Assembly (NCBI RefSeq): GCF_030440425.1
Contig: NZ_CP098023.1
Span: 478,501 to 542,500, forward strand
From: Microbulbifer sp. MI-G
Lineage (GTDB): Bacteria > Pseudomonadota > Gammaproteobacteria > Pseudomonadales > Cellvibrionaceae
Length of the DNA stretch: 64,000 nucleotides
Reading direction: 5' to 3'
In this document: positions 62,924 to 64,000 of the stretch, piece after piece
Numbering within the stretch: position 1 is the stretch's first letter
Layout: each line of letters begins with the position of its first letter
Notes under the pieces: model-generated
What the model was told of the DNA's origin: nothing
Databases searched by the model: none
Seen by the model: only the letters and a program-made list of their open reading frames with translations
Made by a program: the position numbers and the translations under genes

Positions 62924-63415
62924 ATGCGTAGAATTATTTCAGTCTTGATGGAAAACGAGCCGGGTGCCTTGTCCCGTGTGGTGGGACTGTTTTCCCAGCG
63001 TGGATACAACATCGAGAGTCTCACCGTGGCGCCAACTGAAGACAATACGCTGTCGCGCCTCACTCTGGTAACGATCGGTGATGACCGCAAGATTGAGCAG
63101 ATTACAAAAAACCTGAATAAGCTGGTGGACGTGATCAAGCTGGTGGATCTCACCGAAGGTTCACATATTGAGCGGGAGTTGCTGCTGGTGAAGGTGCGCG
63201 CAAACGGCGCCCAGCGCGATGAGGTAAAGCGCACTGTCGATATTTTCCGCGGCCAGATCGTGGACGTGAATAGCAGCATATATACCGTTCAGGTTGCCGG
63301 GACCGGGGAAAAACTCGATGCATTCCTACAGGCGTTAGGTGAGCACACCATTATGGAAGTGGTGCGTTCGGGTGTCTCCGGTATCGCCCGCGGTGAGAAA
63401 GTGTTAAGTCTATAA
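62924..63415 (+). CDS. ilvH: Acetolactate synthase regulatory subunit
   Basis: 163 residues, as in E. coli IlvH. The N-terminal ACT domain (RRIISVLMENEPGALSRVVG, FSQRGYNIESLTVAPTEDN) binds valine for feedback inhibition. The C-terminal half (about 80-163, LLLVKVRANGAQRDEVKRTV) activates the large subunit. ATG 62924 with GGGGAAGG upstream. It is 10 bp after ilvI and 24 bp before ilvC, so the three are one operon. Confidence 0.97.
   Translation: MRRIISVLMENEPGALSRVVGLFSQRGYNIESLTVAPTEDNTLSRLTLVTIGDDRKIEQITKNLNKLVDVIKLVDLTEGSHIERELLLVKVRANGAQRDEVKRTVDIFRGQIVDVNSSIYTVQVAGTGEKLDAFLQALGEHTIMEVVRSGVSGIARGEKVLSL

Positions 63416-64000
<585 letters not shown>

Overview
The window reads as a Gammaproteobacterium of the Pseudomonas/Cellvibrionales kind; a Microbulbifer-like marine bacterium is my best guess, but that is inference from gene content and order, not from a marker gene. 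Conserved gammaproteobacterial neighbourhoods support it: yrfG-hslR-hslO-pckA (1.9-8.0 kb, minus strand), pilS-pilR next to bamD, then rluD-pgeF-clpB (44.5-55.2 kb), and DUF4124 gene-ilvI-ilvH-ilvC (60.3-64 kb). The housekeeping DNA is GC-rich. No rRNA, tRNA or CRISPR array was recognised.

Layout. 0-8 kb: the 5' end of an AI-2E-type permease, a tandem pair of membrane-anchored M15-like peptidases, pckA, the redox chaperone hslO, a DUF4124 protein with a glutamine tract, a DEG9-like protease, hslR and the yrfG nucleotidase. 8-15 kb: lysoplasmalogenase, cysteine/sulfur genes (cysK, cysQ), a solitary HicB-like protein, an outer-membrane barrel, and a copper TonB receptor with a DUF2946 protein. 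15.3-23.8 kb: a 2OG-Fe(II) oxygenase and a tightly overlapping MoxR/DUF58/DUF4350/DUF4129/SpoIIM/RDD membrane operon. 24-25.5 kb: an exported M20 amidohydrolase.

25.5-30.1 kb is the accessory part. It holds a GFA-family protein, a small membrane protein, an 89-residue protein that aligns without gaps to CsrA over 48 residues, and an AT-rich set of integron gene cassettes separated by three attC-like sites with no integrase in view. The cassettes encode a small exported protein, a broken gene (in-frame stop plus frameshift) and an exported beta-helix-like protein.

30.3-64 kb returns to core genes: a TerC-type membrane protein, a DUF2007/zinc-ribbon protein, an exported lipoyl-like protein, aldehyde dehydrogenase, a FAH-family hydrolase, serA, rarD, a DUF1272 protein and glk. 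Then come a four-gene AaeB/AaeX/AaeA/NodT-type efflux operon, the PilS/PilR two-component system, nadE, bamD, rluD, pgeF, clpB with a sigma-32-like promoter, an RND efflux adaptor/pump pair, and the branched-chain amino acid operon ilvIHC, which is cut by the right edge.

The most interesting items are the integrase-less cassette cluster, the CsrA-like protein keeping Leu4 and Arg44, the duplicated M15-like pair, and the base-composition break inside the FUSC transporter gene.
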